Shown here: positions 12,247 through 21,937 of the stretch, in pieces
Layout: each line of letters begins with the position of its first letter
How positions within the stretch are numbered: position 1 is the stretch's first letter
Assembly: GCA_963457665.1 (NCBI GenBank)
Contig: OY735205.1
Span: forward strand, 27,370,191 to 27,434,190
Length of the DNA stretch: 64,000 bases
Direction: 5' to 3'
Source: Thysanoteuthis rhombus
Lineage: Eukaryota; Mollusca; Cephalopoda; Oegopsida; Thysanoteuthidae
Made by a program: the position numbers and the translations under genes
Notes under the pieces: model-generated
The model's database searches: none
What the model was told of the DNA's origin: nothing
What the model saw: only the letters and a program-made list of their open reading frames with translations

Positions 12247-12835
12247 AGGTTTATTCTTTATTTCCGATCTTATGTTGGGTAATCGGTTCAAGTAGAAGTT
12301 GCCAAAAAAAAGAAAAAAGGGAACAATTGATGAAATTAGAATGAAATTAATAGATAGTCAAAAAATAACAAAATTAAATGCACCAGGGTCAAAATTCTGT
12401 TGCTTCTATAAAATCTGAAAGGTAAACAGAACAAAATTCATTTCGCCATGCAATATTATTCTGTGGCTAAATGGCCGGTTCAACTCCTTTATTGGTATTT
12501 CCTGTAAATGATATTTGCAAAAATAGGAGTACATTTGTCATCAGCTTTTGCATACATCACTGTCACTGTTATTCAAGCATGATGACATTGATTTGGGGGC
12601 AGGCCATCATCATTGTTATTGTTGTTATATACGAAGATAACGTCAAAACTCAAGAGGAGTCTGACAATAATGGAATACATTGTTGTTTTCAATAAAAAAA
12701 TTTTAATTTAATGTATTGATTGGATAATAAGATTCTTACAAAACTTTTGTTTTCATGAAAGATGCATTTGCATGACCCATGTAAATGGCACTGTATCCAA
12801 AGTAACAACTCGTACCATGTCGGTTTATCGAGTGG
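12247..12835. other. No gene or recognisable element seen
   Basis: AT-rich sequence with short chance frames. Confidence 0.45.
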
Positions 12836-12865
12836 AGGTCTCCTGGCTCAGTCAGTAGAGAATTT
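12836..12865 (+). mobile_element. Truncated SINE head with box A
   Basis: 'tcctggctcagtcagtagag' fits a tRNA D-arm/box A; it ends in a T-run and no box B follows. A remnant only. Confidence 0.4.
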
Positions 12866-13176
12866 TTTTTTAATTTACTAATTTGTGATTACAAAAAAAA
12901 GTCTGTTTCATTTTGTTTTTTTTCATATTGGCTGAATTCATGATTATCAATACAAAATTTGAGCCAGTCTTTGAAATCTGTTATCAGTGAAAAGTGATAT
13001 TTATTGATATATATGTATGTTGTACATATGATACGGATCAGGTTAGCAATATAGCATAATATAAAGCAACGTCTGATATGTGATGGATTTATTTCATAGA
13101 GTGCTTGATACATTCAACTTAATACTTCAAGAGTCAAGTTGTTTTAGAGTAGAGCTGGAAATATATATTAGGAAGC

Positions 13177-13234
13177 AGATTCGCATCACAATCAAGTTTG
13201 TTTCTACCCTCTGTAGGCCTCATCAGGCGAATCT
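13177..13234 (-). ncRNA. Hammerhead ribozyme motif, type I layout, minus strand (cleavage site altered)
   Basis: Read on the minus strand. Helix I is AGAUUCGC (13234-13227) with GCGAAUCU (13184-13177), 8 perfect pairs. The core CUGAUGA (13226-13220) is followed by helix II GCC/GGU with a 7-nt loop and then GAAA (13204-13201). Helix III is weaker (C-G, A-U and others). The residues before the expected cut are GAU instead of NUH, so the A15.1-U16.1 pair is lost. The other conserved core bases (C3 to A9, G12 to A14) are intact. Likely an inactivated sister of the right-arm motif. Confidence 0.6.
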
Positions 13235-13240
13235 GAGGCA

Positions 13241-13298
13241 AATTCACCTGATGAGGCCAAGAGAGGGCAGAAATATAAATTTGGTTGTGTAGCGAATT
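13241..13298 (+). ncRNA. Hammerhead ribozyme, type I layout, plus strand, core intact
   Basis: Helix I: AAUUCAC (13241-13247) with GCGAAUU (13292-13298), one A-C mismatch. Core CUGAUGA 13248-13254. Helix II: GCC 13256-13258 with GGC 13266-13268, loop AAGAGAG, closed by a G-A next to the core. GAA at 13270-13272. Helix III: AUAUAA 13273-13278 with UUGUGU 13285-13290, loop AUUUGG. The cleavage triplet is GUA, with the cut expected between 13291 and 13292. All invariant hammerhead positions are present, including A15.1-U16.1. Activity is inferred; no transcript is visible. Confidence 0.7.
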
Positions 13299-13392
13299 CA
13301 CTTCCTATTATACAAAATGTCCACCCTGTTTCTAAACACTGGTCATAAAATCAATGCTATGCATGAACTCGTAGTCTATTGCAAATTATACC

Positions 13393-13600
13393 TCAAGACA
13401 AAAAACTTTTTTTCGTAACTTTTACTTGTGCTCCATTTTCTGGCCTGAGGTCATCTGAATCGAACCCTATTTCCTGCAATGTGCTCTTCAACATCTCTTT
13501 GGTCATTGTCACAAAAGAATATATAATTGTTGCCTTCAAAGTTTCAATATCAGGAATTATTGAACTGAATTTGGTGGGAGGATTTTGTGCCCACCCTGTG
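13393..13600 (-). pseudogene. Mariner-like (DDE) transposase, C-terminal relic
   Basis: The minus-strand frame reads PPTKFSSIIPDIETLKATII, then a V-T-M-T-K-E-M-L-K-S-T-L-Q-E-I stretch and a G-F-D-S-D-D-L-R-P-E-N-G-A-Q-V-K-V end. This matches the usual pattern after the last catalytic Asp in mariner-type transposases: PP-x-I-x-x-L-K, then T-x-E-M-L-x-x-T-x-x-E-I, then an L-R-x-x-N-G-A-x-x-E end. The catalytic domain is missing. No matching TIR was found at the 3' side. Family-level recognition is from memory of the pattern. Confidence 0.55.
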
Positions 13601-13607
13601 TACACAC

Positions 13608-13672
13608 GCATATTGCTGGTCACTGATGAGTGCATTAGGCACATAATGTTAACATTCACCGGGTATATCTCC
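13608..13672 (+). ncRNA. Degenerate hammerhead-like motif, family shared with 37648-37710
   Basis: CUGAUGA 13623-13629; helix II GUGC 13630-13633 with GCAC 13639-13642, loop AUUAG. The expected GAA is mutated to AUA. Helix III AUGU 13646-13649 with ACAU 13652-13655, 2-nt loop. Flanks GGU (13618-13620) and ACC (13658-13660), and AUAU on both sides, can pair as helix I with bulges. Core mutations make activity unlikely. Confidence 0.5.
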
Positions 13673-13689
13673 TCATAATTCCTACTGTT

Positions 13690-14029
13690 TATATGATAAT
13701 AATTCTATTCACAGTGTTGAATATTGAGCACAGTGATTAAGTAACTACAGTGCTTAAAATCTGTTTTCTAATTCTTTCTTTCTACTATTCTTTCAAATTG
13801 AAAATATATTATGATGCTATCACATAACTCAGTACAACCTATCACTTATTACTTAGAGAGGAACTGAGCACAGTCAAGTAATCTTATCTTCACAAATGTC
13901 ATGTAGAATTTGACATGTGCTCTAGATCATGAATTATTTATTCATTTACCAATAATTTGATTTTTATTTTATTTATGATGTAAAAGAGATAGGAGTTTGA
14001 GGGTTTCATTTGGATTTGCAGTTGCACTG
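13690..14029. other. No gene or recognisable element seen
   Basis: AT-rich sequence. Confidence 0.45.
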
Positions 14030-14225
14030 AGTTCGAGAGCTCAGTTGTAAGAGTGTTTCTGTATTAATCAAACCACCCTCCAGCATAGAGGGCCATGATT
14101 TTGATTCTCACCTGAAACTCCTTTCTTTCTTCTGGTCCACGCGGTTAATTCATTAACTCACTGCTGGTCCACGTGATTAATTTATTTACTCACTGCTGAG
14201 GGGAACCCAGCCCAAGTTTGGTTGT
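14030..14225 (+). mobile_element. tRNA-derived SINE with an internal tandem duplication
   Basis: Box A-like 'gagctcagttgtaagagtg' (14036 on) and box B-like 'gattttgattctcac' (about 14097). The body contains a direct duplication of about 33 bp ('ctggtccacgcggttaattc' then 'ctggtccacgtgattaattt', each followed by 'actcactgct'). Its end, 'aacccagcccaagtttgg', resembles the end of the minus-strand SINE at 50706-50900. Confidence 0.6.
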
Positions 14226-14370
14226 GATAAGAAACAAAAACAATTAGGATTTAGATAAATTGTTGCAGAAATTTGATATTAGTAATAAATTGTTTTTCCT
14301 TATCTAAGGCAATTCAGCTTGCCAAATAAAATTTTGAAAATCCTCACAAATATAAGTTGGCAACTGAGCT

Positions 14371-14373
<3 letters not shown>

Positions 14374-14421
<48 letters not shown>
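14374..14421. repeat. (TA)n microsatellite
   Basis: Uninterrupted TA repeat. Confidence 0.98.
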
Positions 14422-14425
<4 letters not shown>

Positions 14426-14746
14426 ATATAATTTGTACTTGTACTTCTGCACCAGGATATGGTTGTAAGGATTGAATTTGAAGAACTTTTTATATGTTTG
14501 TTTGTGTATTTTTTTTTTGTTTTTATTTTTCAAGTTAGGATAGGCTTTCTTAAAAATTTTTGACTATAAAAACCCTTGAAATAACTTTCATATCTCAAGG
14601 AACCTATACATAAAATGTATGCACAACTAACAACACATCTGTGTGTTCAAAAATGTATAAGTATTATAATCTGAAACTAGCTCATTGTATTGTACAGTGG
14701 ACAGGAGTATAATTTCAATGAATTAGTTCATTTTAGTGGAAATTCT

Positions 14747-15140
14747 GGGATTCTCTCTCTTTTATCTCTCTCTCTCCCCTCTCTTTTATTTTCTCTCTCT
14801 CCCCTCTCTTTTATTTTCTCTCTCTCCCCTCTCTTTTATTTTCTCTCTCTCTCCCCTCTCTTTTATTTTCTCTCTCTCTCCCCTCTCTTTTATTTTCTCT
14901 CTCTCTCCCCTCTCTTTTATTTTCTCTCTCTCTCCCCTCTCTTTTATTTTCTCTCTCTCTCCCCTCTCTTTTATTTTCTCTCTCTCTCCCCTCTCTTTTA
15001 TTTTCTCTCTCTCTCCCCTCTCTTTTATTTTCTCTCTCTCTCCCCTCTCTTTTATTTTCTCTCTCTCTCCCCTCTCTTTTATTTTCTCTCTCTCTCCCCT
15101 CTCTTTTATTTTCTCTCTCTCTCCCCTCTCTTTTATTTTC
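14747..15140 (+). repeat. Pyrimidine-rich 27-bp minisatellite, sub-family A (about 14 copies)
   Basis: Units contain CCCCTCTCTTTTATTTTC plus a (CT)n run. The first three or four units are 23-25 bp, one or two CT shorter, then the array settles to 27 bp. The boundary with sub-family B is sharp. Confidence 0.97.
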
Positions 15141-16287
15141 TCTCTCTCTCCCCTCTCTCTTGTTTTCTCTCTCTCTCCCCTCTCTCTTGTTTTCTCTCTC
15201 TCTCCCCTCTCTCTTGTTTTCTCTCTCTCTCCCCTCTCTCTTGTTTTCTCTCTCTCTCCCCTCTCTCTTGTTTTCTCTCTCTCTCCCCTCTCTCTTGTTT
15301 TCTCTCTCTCTCCCCTCTCTCTTGTTTTCTCTCTCTCTCCCCTCTCTCTTGTTTTCTCTCTCTCTCCCCTCTCTCTTGTTTTCTCTCTCTCTCCCCTCTC
15401 TCTTGTTTTCTCTCTCTCTCCCCTCTCTCTTGTTTTCTCTCTCTCTCCCCTCTCTCTTGTTTTCTCTCTCTCTCCCCTCTCTCTTGTTTTCTCTCTCTCT
15501 CCCCTCTCTCTTGTTTTCTCTCTCTCTCCCCTCTCTCTTGTTTTCTCTCTCTCTCCCCTCTCTCTTGTTTTCTCTCTCTCTCCCCTCTCTCTTGTTTTCT
15601 CTCTCTCTCCCCTCTCTCTTGTTTTCTCTCTCTCTCCCCTCTCTCTTGTTTTCTCTCTCTCTCCCCTCTCTCTTGTTTTCTCTCTCTCTCCCCTCTCTCT
15701 TGTTTTCTCTCTCTCTCCCCTCTCTCTTGTTTTCTCTCTCTCTCCCCTCTCTCTTGTTTTCTCTCTCTCTCCCCTCTCTCTTGTTTTCTCTCTCTCTCCC
15801 CTCTCTCTTGTTTTCTCTCTCTCTCCCCTCTCTCTTGTTTTCTCTCTCTCTCCCCTCTCTCTTGTTTTCTCTCTCTCTCCCCTCTCTCTTGTTTTCTCTC
15901 TCTCTCCCCTCTCTCTTGTTTTCTCTCTCTCTCCCCTCTCTCTTGTTTTCTCTCTCTCTCCCCTCTCTCTTGTTTTCTCTCTCTCTCCCCTCTCTCTTGT
16001 TTTCTCTCTCTCTCCCCTCTCTCTTGTTTTCTCTCTCTCTCCCCTCTCTCTTGTTTTCTCTCTCTCCCCTCTCTCTTGTTTTCTCTCTCTCTCCCCTCTC
16101 TCTTGTTTTCTCTCTCTCTCCCCTCTCTCTTGTTTTCTCTCTCTCTCCCCTCTCTCTTGTTTTCTCTCTCTCTCCCCTCTCTCTTGTTTTCTCTCTCTCT
16201 CCCCTCTCTCTTGTTTTCTCTCTCTCTCCCCTCTCTCTTGTTTTCTCTCTCTCTCCCCTCTCTCTTGTTTTCTCTCTCTCTCCCCTC
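15141..16287 (+). repeat. Pyrimidine-rich 27-bp minisatellite, sub-family B (about 42 copies)
   Basis: Units contain CCCCTCTCTCTTGTTTTC plus (CT)n, with one G and no A per unit. Copies look identical apart from one 25-bp unit near 16060, so amplification is recent. Because 27 is divisible by 3 and no stop occurs, giant frames open on both strands (up to 855 codons); they are not genes. Strand asymmetry could support triplex (H-DNA) formation. Confidence 0.98.
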
Positions 16288-17056
16288 TCCGTTTTGTTTT
16301 CCATGCTCTCTCTCCTCTATGTTTTGTTTTCCATGCTCTCTCTCCTCTCTGTTTTGTTTTCCATGCTCTCTCTCTCCTCTCTGTTTTGTTTTCCATGCTC
16401 TCTCTCTCCTTTCCGTTTTGTTTTCCATGCTCTCTCTCCTCTCCGTTTTGTTTTCCATGCTCTCTCTCCTCTCCGTTTTGTTTTCCATGCTCTCTCTCCT
16501 TTCCGTTTTGTTTTCCATGCTCTCTCTCCTCTCCGTTTTGTTTTCCATGCTCTCTCTCCTCTCCGTTTTGTTTTCCATGCTCTCTCTCCTCTCCGTTTCG
16601 TTTTCCATGCTCTCTCTCCTCTCCGTTTTGTTTTCCATGCTCTCTCTCCTCTATGTTTTGTTTTCCATGCTCTCTCTCCTCTCCGTTTTGTTTTCCATGC
16701 TCTCTCTCCTCTCTGTTTTGTCTTCCATGCTCTCTCTCTCCTCTCTGTTTTGTTTTCCATGCTCTCTCTCTCCTCTCTGTTTTGTTTTCCATGCTCTCTC
16801 TCTCCTCTCTGTTTTGTTTTCCATGCTCTCTCTCTCCTCTCTGTTTTGTTTTCCATGCTCTCTCTCTCCTCTCTGTTTTGTTTTCCATGCTCTCTCTCTC
16901 CTCTCTGTTTTGTTTTCCATGCTCTCTCTCTCCTCTCTGTTTTGTTTTCCATGCTCTCTCTCTCCTCTCTGTTTTGTTTTCCATGCTCTCTCTCTCCTCT
17001 CTGTTTTGTTTTCCATGCTCTCTCTCTCCTCTCTGTTTTGTTTTCCATGCTCTCTC
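16288..17056 (+). repeat. Pyrimidine-rich 28/30-bp minisatellite, sub-family C (about 26 copies)
   Basis: Units contain GTTTTGTTTTCCATGCTCTC. Lengths are 30 bp or 28 bp (one CT less), arranged in blocks: a few mixed units, then about ten mostly 28-bp CTCCG units, then about twelve 30-bp CTCTG units. Related to A and B by the CT run and TTTTGTTTTC. Confidence 0.97.
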
Positions 17057-17230
17057 TCCCTTTCTTTTAGTATCTCTTTTTCCTCTCTGTTCATCTCTCT
17101 CTCTCTCTCTCTATTCTCCAAATATTTTCTGTCTCCTTTCTGTCTCCCTCTCTCTCTTGTTTTGTTCTTTCTTTCTTCTCTTTTTTCTTCTCTTTTTCTC
17201 TCTTATTCTCACCTCTTTCTCCCCATACTT
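17057..17230 (+). repeat. Degenerate pyrimidine tail of the array
   Basis: CT-rich sequence with no phaseable unit. Confidence 0.8.
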
Positions 17231-18444
17231 CAGAGTCAAGCCATTTTTTACTTGTGATTTCTAAATGTAAAATGTCTATACAGTCATCAATTTTTTTTCT
17301 CTCCTGATAAAAATAGCAAATCTCAGACAATAAGTTTCTCTCAAATCGTTTCTTTATTCAAATTCTTTTTTCTTTTTCTATCTCACTAATTATCAAATTT
17401 ATTTCTTCACAAACAAATGTCAGCCACCAAATTTAGAATTTTTTTTTCAGCTTGACCTTTGACCTTCTGCTATTTATGTGTGGCATGCAAGTTTTTTTTC
17501 TAAACTAGGAGAAAGTAACAAAGCAAATTATTTTGGGGTCTTTAGAAATTCAGTATCCAGCAGCTTAATTCCTGACCACTGAAATCTTTTTTTCCCTAAT
17601 TTTCAATGCACAGTATTCAGATGGATTAGATTTAATTAAATTAGATGTGTGTGTATTATGTATGTATGTATGTGTGTGTGAGTGTGTGTACATATATATA
17701 TATAATCTCTTTCTCCAAGTTTTGATTCCTATAAATTAATTTTCTATCTTTGACTCCTATGATAGCCCAATCTTGTCTGTCTGTAGCACCTGATCTGATT
17801 GCTAAACTCGGATAATCTCATTCAAAGAGCACAGAAACTTGCAAAAGCAAATTTTAGGTTAAAAACATCAAAATTTGCTAATTCATTGAGTTCCACGATT
17901 AACCACTATTATCACTCTAATAATTTTCATTTTTCATTCATTGGTCTTCCCAAATAGGTTTGACTGAATAATGGTTAATATCAAGAAGTATGATCAAAGT
18001 TACCTCCCTTCCTGCTTTTTTTAATTTTCTGGTACAGAAGAGTTGCAGTGTCAATTGTGAATGCTATCTAGTGGGTTATGACATTGAGTTAATTACCACA
18101 ACATTAAAACAATTCTTCTGTTTGGGTGAGAGGGAAATTTGTACCCATTATCCCCTAAGCCCACCTCTGAATCCAGTATTTTACAAATGCTTCTCACGAC
18201 CACCAATATGTACTGAATAATCAATGTCTATCAATCTGGTAGCGTAGTAACCATCAAAAAGAGATTATTTGTGTGGTGATCAGCATTTTTACCAAGGATC
18301 AAAGTGTCATCTTGCATCAGTGTGATATCTTTGAAAAGTGTTACACTCAAAATATATAGATTGTGCTCTTCCAACGATGAATGGAGCATTCTGGTGGATG
18401 AGGAATATATATGATAAATAGATATATCTCTTAATTCAACCTCA
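17231..18444. other. No gene; (TG)n(TA)n microsatellite at 17646-17703
   Basis: AT-rich sequence. Compound TG/TATG/TA repeat at 17646-17703. Nothing else recognisable. Confidence 0.5.
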
Positions 18445-18632
18445 TTGACTGTCCAGTTCTATAGAGTAGAGGGAGGATACCAGCCTACAGGTCCGGAGCT
18501 AAGGTTTCGATCCTGCCTCATGGTACTGGATGGGATAATGAATAGTCTATAGCCACACTGAAGAGTTTTGATCCAACAAAACAGCTATCTGTGGATGACA
18601 CAATAATATATATATGTATATATACATGGATA
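18445..18632 (+). mobile_element. SINE with box B and a TA-rich tail
   Basis: Box B-like 'aaggtttcgatcctgcc' (18501 on) with a weak box A upstream. The body ends with 'acagctatctgtggatgac' and 'acaataatata', then a TA/TATG tail. The same 3' part is present at 9847-9893, also beside (TA)n, which defines a family whose 3' end is the microsatellite. Confidence 0.55.
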
Positions 18633-20089
18633 AATAGATAAATTTTCACATCTGCTTTTTTCTTAAATCTACTGTATTTTCAATCCTACAAGGTGCTCAA
18701 CCATATATGACACACCTCGATTTTTGTGATCATATTCAAGCAAAAGTGTAAAGAAAGACCCTGTCTTTTTCCCTGATCTTCATAGCAACTCTATCAAGTT
18801 ATTTCAACGCTCTTATCTATTCAAATCTATGTTAACCTACACAGTGGCTTGGCTGTTTGCATTATATGCATTGCACAGTGACGTCAGTTAAACAACTGAG
18901 AGAACATTCACCTCCCAAGATAGAACTCAGAAAAGAAGCCTGCTTTATATACTGAAAAATGTTACTTTTTAGTTTTTGCTATGTCACTATGTATGTACTC
19001 GTTTGAGCGATTTAAATTTTGGTATTTCAGTTTTAGTATGTTATTGTTTTTACTCTTGTATCAGTTACAGAAATGTTACCTTTATCTTTATTGGATACAG
19101 AATTGTCAGCCATTACTAATAATTACTTTTTACTAGTATTTCCTTTCAACTCGATTTTTTGTCACTTTCCATTGCAACTTACTCAAACTGTTAGTCTTGA
19201 CTTTGGGAATCCTGAAAAAACTTGGATTTCCGTAATATAGAAAATCAAACAATATCTGTTTTCAATTCCTCAAAGATGTAAACATTTCCTCTTCAGGAAA
19301 CCTACATGATTTTTTATTGCTGAGATAGAATCCACTCTGGAGTGAATTTGACGAATTTCAGGAAATGAATTCTGAGGAGGAATGGAGATCCTTACTTTCG
19401 TCTTTTAATAAATTCTATTTGTAAAATATTTCATTATTTGTGTAAGTGTATTTTTTTTTCACAGATTTGATAATTTTGAATTTTAGTTAACCTTTATGCC
19501 CAGATCTGATATTTTATGGATGGATTAGGTTGTCAGTCTTCAATGTTAGTTTGTGTATCAAGTTCGCATCAATGAATCTGAAGTGAAAAAAAACAACCAC
19601 CATACATTTTGCCTAATTTCAATTACGCTTTTTGGCTATTTCTCATAATTCTTAATTGTTTACAAGTATTTTTCTTAATCTTAATTGTTGTTTTTTTTTA
19701 TTGCAACTTTACTCAGGCTGTCAATGTATAGTAATCAGAAATAAACGATAGTCTCTTGGTGTGACTCAACCTCATGTCCCTTTTGCATCAGTAACCTTGG
19801 TCAATCATTCTAGCTGCTCATACCAACTGATCTTCAAGAACCATACAGATGGTAGATCCAATCCAACTTTTACACCTACCCTCTAATCAATATTATTTTT
19901 ATTCGTGTTCTATCAGATAAAGCATTGTCAACCATTGACAGATAATTTTTTTACTTATATATTCTTTCATATTCATTTTTAGTTGATTTCTTTTTTCTTT
20001 TAATCATAATGTCTTTCAATCTATGGCAGTGAGTAAAAAAGCTTGGATTGAAAATGAAGCTCTTAGTGGGACTACAAAAAAAAGCAATA
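18633..20089. other. No gene or recognisable element seen
   Basis: AT-rich, no long frames. Confidence 0.5.
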
Positions 20090-20690
20090 AAAAAAAGTGT
20101 CAACTAGCATTCAGAGGGAAATTATGAATCACCACCCATATGTTTCTTTTTTACCTTGTTAATTAAGCGAGAGTGGTGGACAATTAAAATGCTTTGATGA
20201 AAATACTACTATTATGGTTTGAATCATAAATGTATGATTTTTCAAAAAAACACAAAAAAAGCAAGTCTGGTTAGTCACTTGATAGGGTGTCAATTAAAAA
20301 AGATAGGTAAAAGGGGATCAATGAACGTTATTTTTTTTTTGTCTTTTTGGGGCAGTGGTCACTAAAAAGTACCAATTTTTTCTTAAAAATCACAAAAAAA
20401 GTGTGAATGCTGCTGGACACAAACTAGGGGACCATTCTGATGAAAACTCTCATTGTAATTTGAGCCCCCTCCCTGATAAAAATGTATTGGGCAGGAGGGA
20501 CTGAATTTTTAAAAAATGAAAAAAAGCATTTTTCCATACTCATTGAGGGGTGTTGGTGCACAAAATCCTTAGCTTCTTCTATGTATGGTCAGGACTGGAC
20601 AAAGTCCAGATACATGTAAAGAAAACGTGAATAGCCTAAACCCAGTAATGAAAGAAAATGCAAGTCAAAAATCAAAAATAATGATATTTT
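20090..20690 (+). repeat. Large dispersed repeat family, copy 1
   Basis: Shares with 44620-45090 blocks such as 'ggggatcaatgaa', 'gacacaaactagg-gaccatt', 'gagccccctccctgataaaa' and 'aaagtccagatacat', in the same order. Other copies: 29690-30060, and inverted at 45590-45880. No coding potential seen. Confidence 0.6.
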
Positions 20691-21163
20691 TTTTGTTAAT
20701 TCAAAAAACATTGTTTTAAAATTTCCAGATATCTTTTTAAAGTCTGCTCAAAATGGTTCCTTATTTTCATTCATCTAAAAAATTTTTTCTTCAAATATCA
20801 AGAATGGTTTCTCTTCAGTTTTTCCATGTAACTATCACTGAATCCATTTATATAATATTTTTTTGATAAAAACATCCCCATAATATCTTCCTTTTTCCTT
20901 TTTCCGAAACAAATGATTCATATATTTATTCTAACAGAAAATACTTTATTTCATAAGCATGTCAAGTATTTCCTTGCTTAGCTTTTTCCGAAAAATTACG
21001 TCATTACCCATTCATAAACATTTCCTCCTTGTTGTAATGCTAGATGTAAGTCTCTAGTCCATAGACCGTCTCTTTGCTGTTATCATCAGTGTACAATGAC
21101 GAGCATGGCTGATGACTGTTACTGATACCATAAGTGTATCAGACACAGCAGAAAGAGAGAAAG
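20691..21163. other. No gene or recognisable element seen
   Basis: AT-rich sequence. Confidence 0.45.
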
Positions 21164-21202
21164 CATATATATATATATATATATATATATTTAGATATAT
21201 AT
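21164..21202. repeat. (TA)n microsatellite
   Basis: TA repeat with one TTTAGA interruption. Confidence 0.95.
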
Positions 21203-21849
21203 GAGAAAGAGTGAATAAAAACAATGATTATTTGAACTAACATGATGTCATCAAAGTATTGTCGGATTAAGACTTAAAATTACATAAACTTTTATTTCTA
21301 CGCTTATAGTAACCATCTGACAAAGTTGCAGGTCATGGACTTGTATTATAAACCTATTTTTGAAGATGATGGTAAAGGTGTCTGCCAATTGAAACTGTGG
21401 AAACAAATCAGGAGGGGATTTGATCAAAATACCTAAATGTTGATCTTTTGTTCTAAACTTTGAACTGCTTTCTTTTTTCTCTTTCCTTAAGCCTTTATCG
21501 TTGTCTGTTCCCTGATGGAGCTTTAGGATTTGAGCCAATCCTTTCTTGTTCAACTGACAAAGAAATGTAGCTCATTGCAGTAGCAATGGGAATTATTTTG
21601 TCTTCATCTTTGTCAGACTGCCAATCAAAACTTGAAAATGCTTAGTAAAACACAACTCATCCAGCGCTCTACTCTATATTTCATCTGTCATCTTCAAGGT
21701 TTTATATACAGAAAATAATTTTACTTCTTCAACCTCTGATCGACAGACATCCATAATGTGTTCCTGAATTAAAGATAGCCTGACATTTACAAAACCAATT
21801 GAAAAGTCGAAAGAAGTGTTGGCAATGAGCAATAGACTCGGGGGCAATA

Positions 21850-21933
21850 TACAAGGTGGCCGGAATGTTACTTTATTTTCTGTATTAATAAGATATCACG
21901 GTAAAAATAATTTTTGAACAGTCCACCCTGTGC
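21850..21933. mobile_element. Short MITE with ACAAGGTGGCC / GTCCACCCTGT ends
   Basis: An 84-bp interval begins TACAAGGTGGCC and ends GTCCACCCTGTG, near-perfect inverted ends of the type found in mariner-like elements. It directly abuts the TACCTCTGCC-family copy starting near 21938. GTCCACCCTGT also occurs at 13319-13329. Confidence 0.5.
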
Positions 21934-21937
21934 ATTG

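Larger units (their letters stand above)
13164..13312. mobile_element. Palindromic element carrying two head-to-head hammerhead motifs
   Basis: Arms of about 74 bp (13164-13237 and 13238-13312) are imperfect inverted copies meeting at a spacer of a few bases. The ends are TATATTAGGAAG and CTTCCTATTATA, and the inner 12 bp, GGCCTCATCAGG against CCTGATGAGGCC, are perfect. TA at both tips would fit a TA target-site duplication, as in Tc1/mariner-type MITEs. Each arm encodes one hammerhead-like ribozyme, the left on the minus strand and the right on the plus strand. No protein is encoded. The class is unclear: a snap-back MITE or an inverted retrozyme copy. Confidence 0.8.

Noticed and set aside
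13311..13330. GTCCACCCTGT at 13319 as the TIR of the transposase relic at 13393-13600
   Set aside because: It is in the wrong orientation for the left end of that element, and no partner end was found.
14690..17264. Very long open frames on both strands (855, 842, 732, 636, 501 and 497 codons)
   Set aside because: They are translations of stop-free 27/30-bp tandem repeats in every frame; no unique coding sequence is attached.
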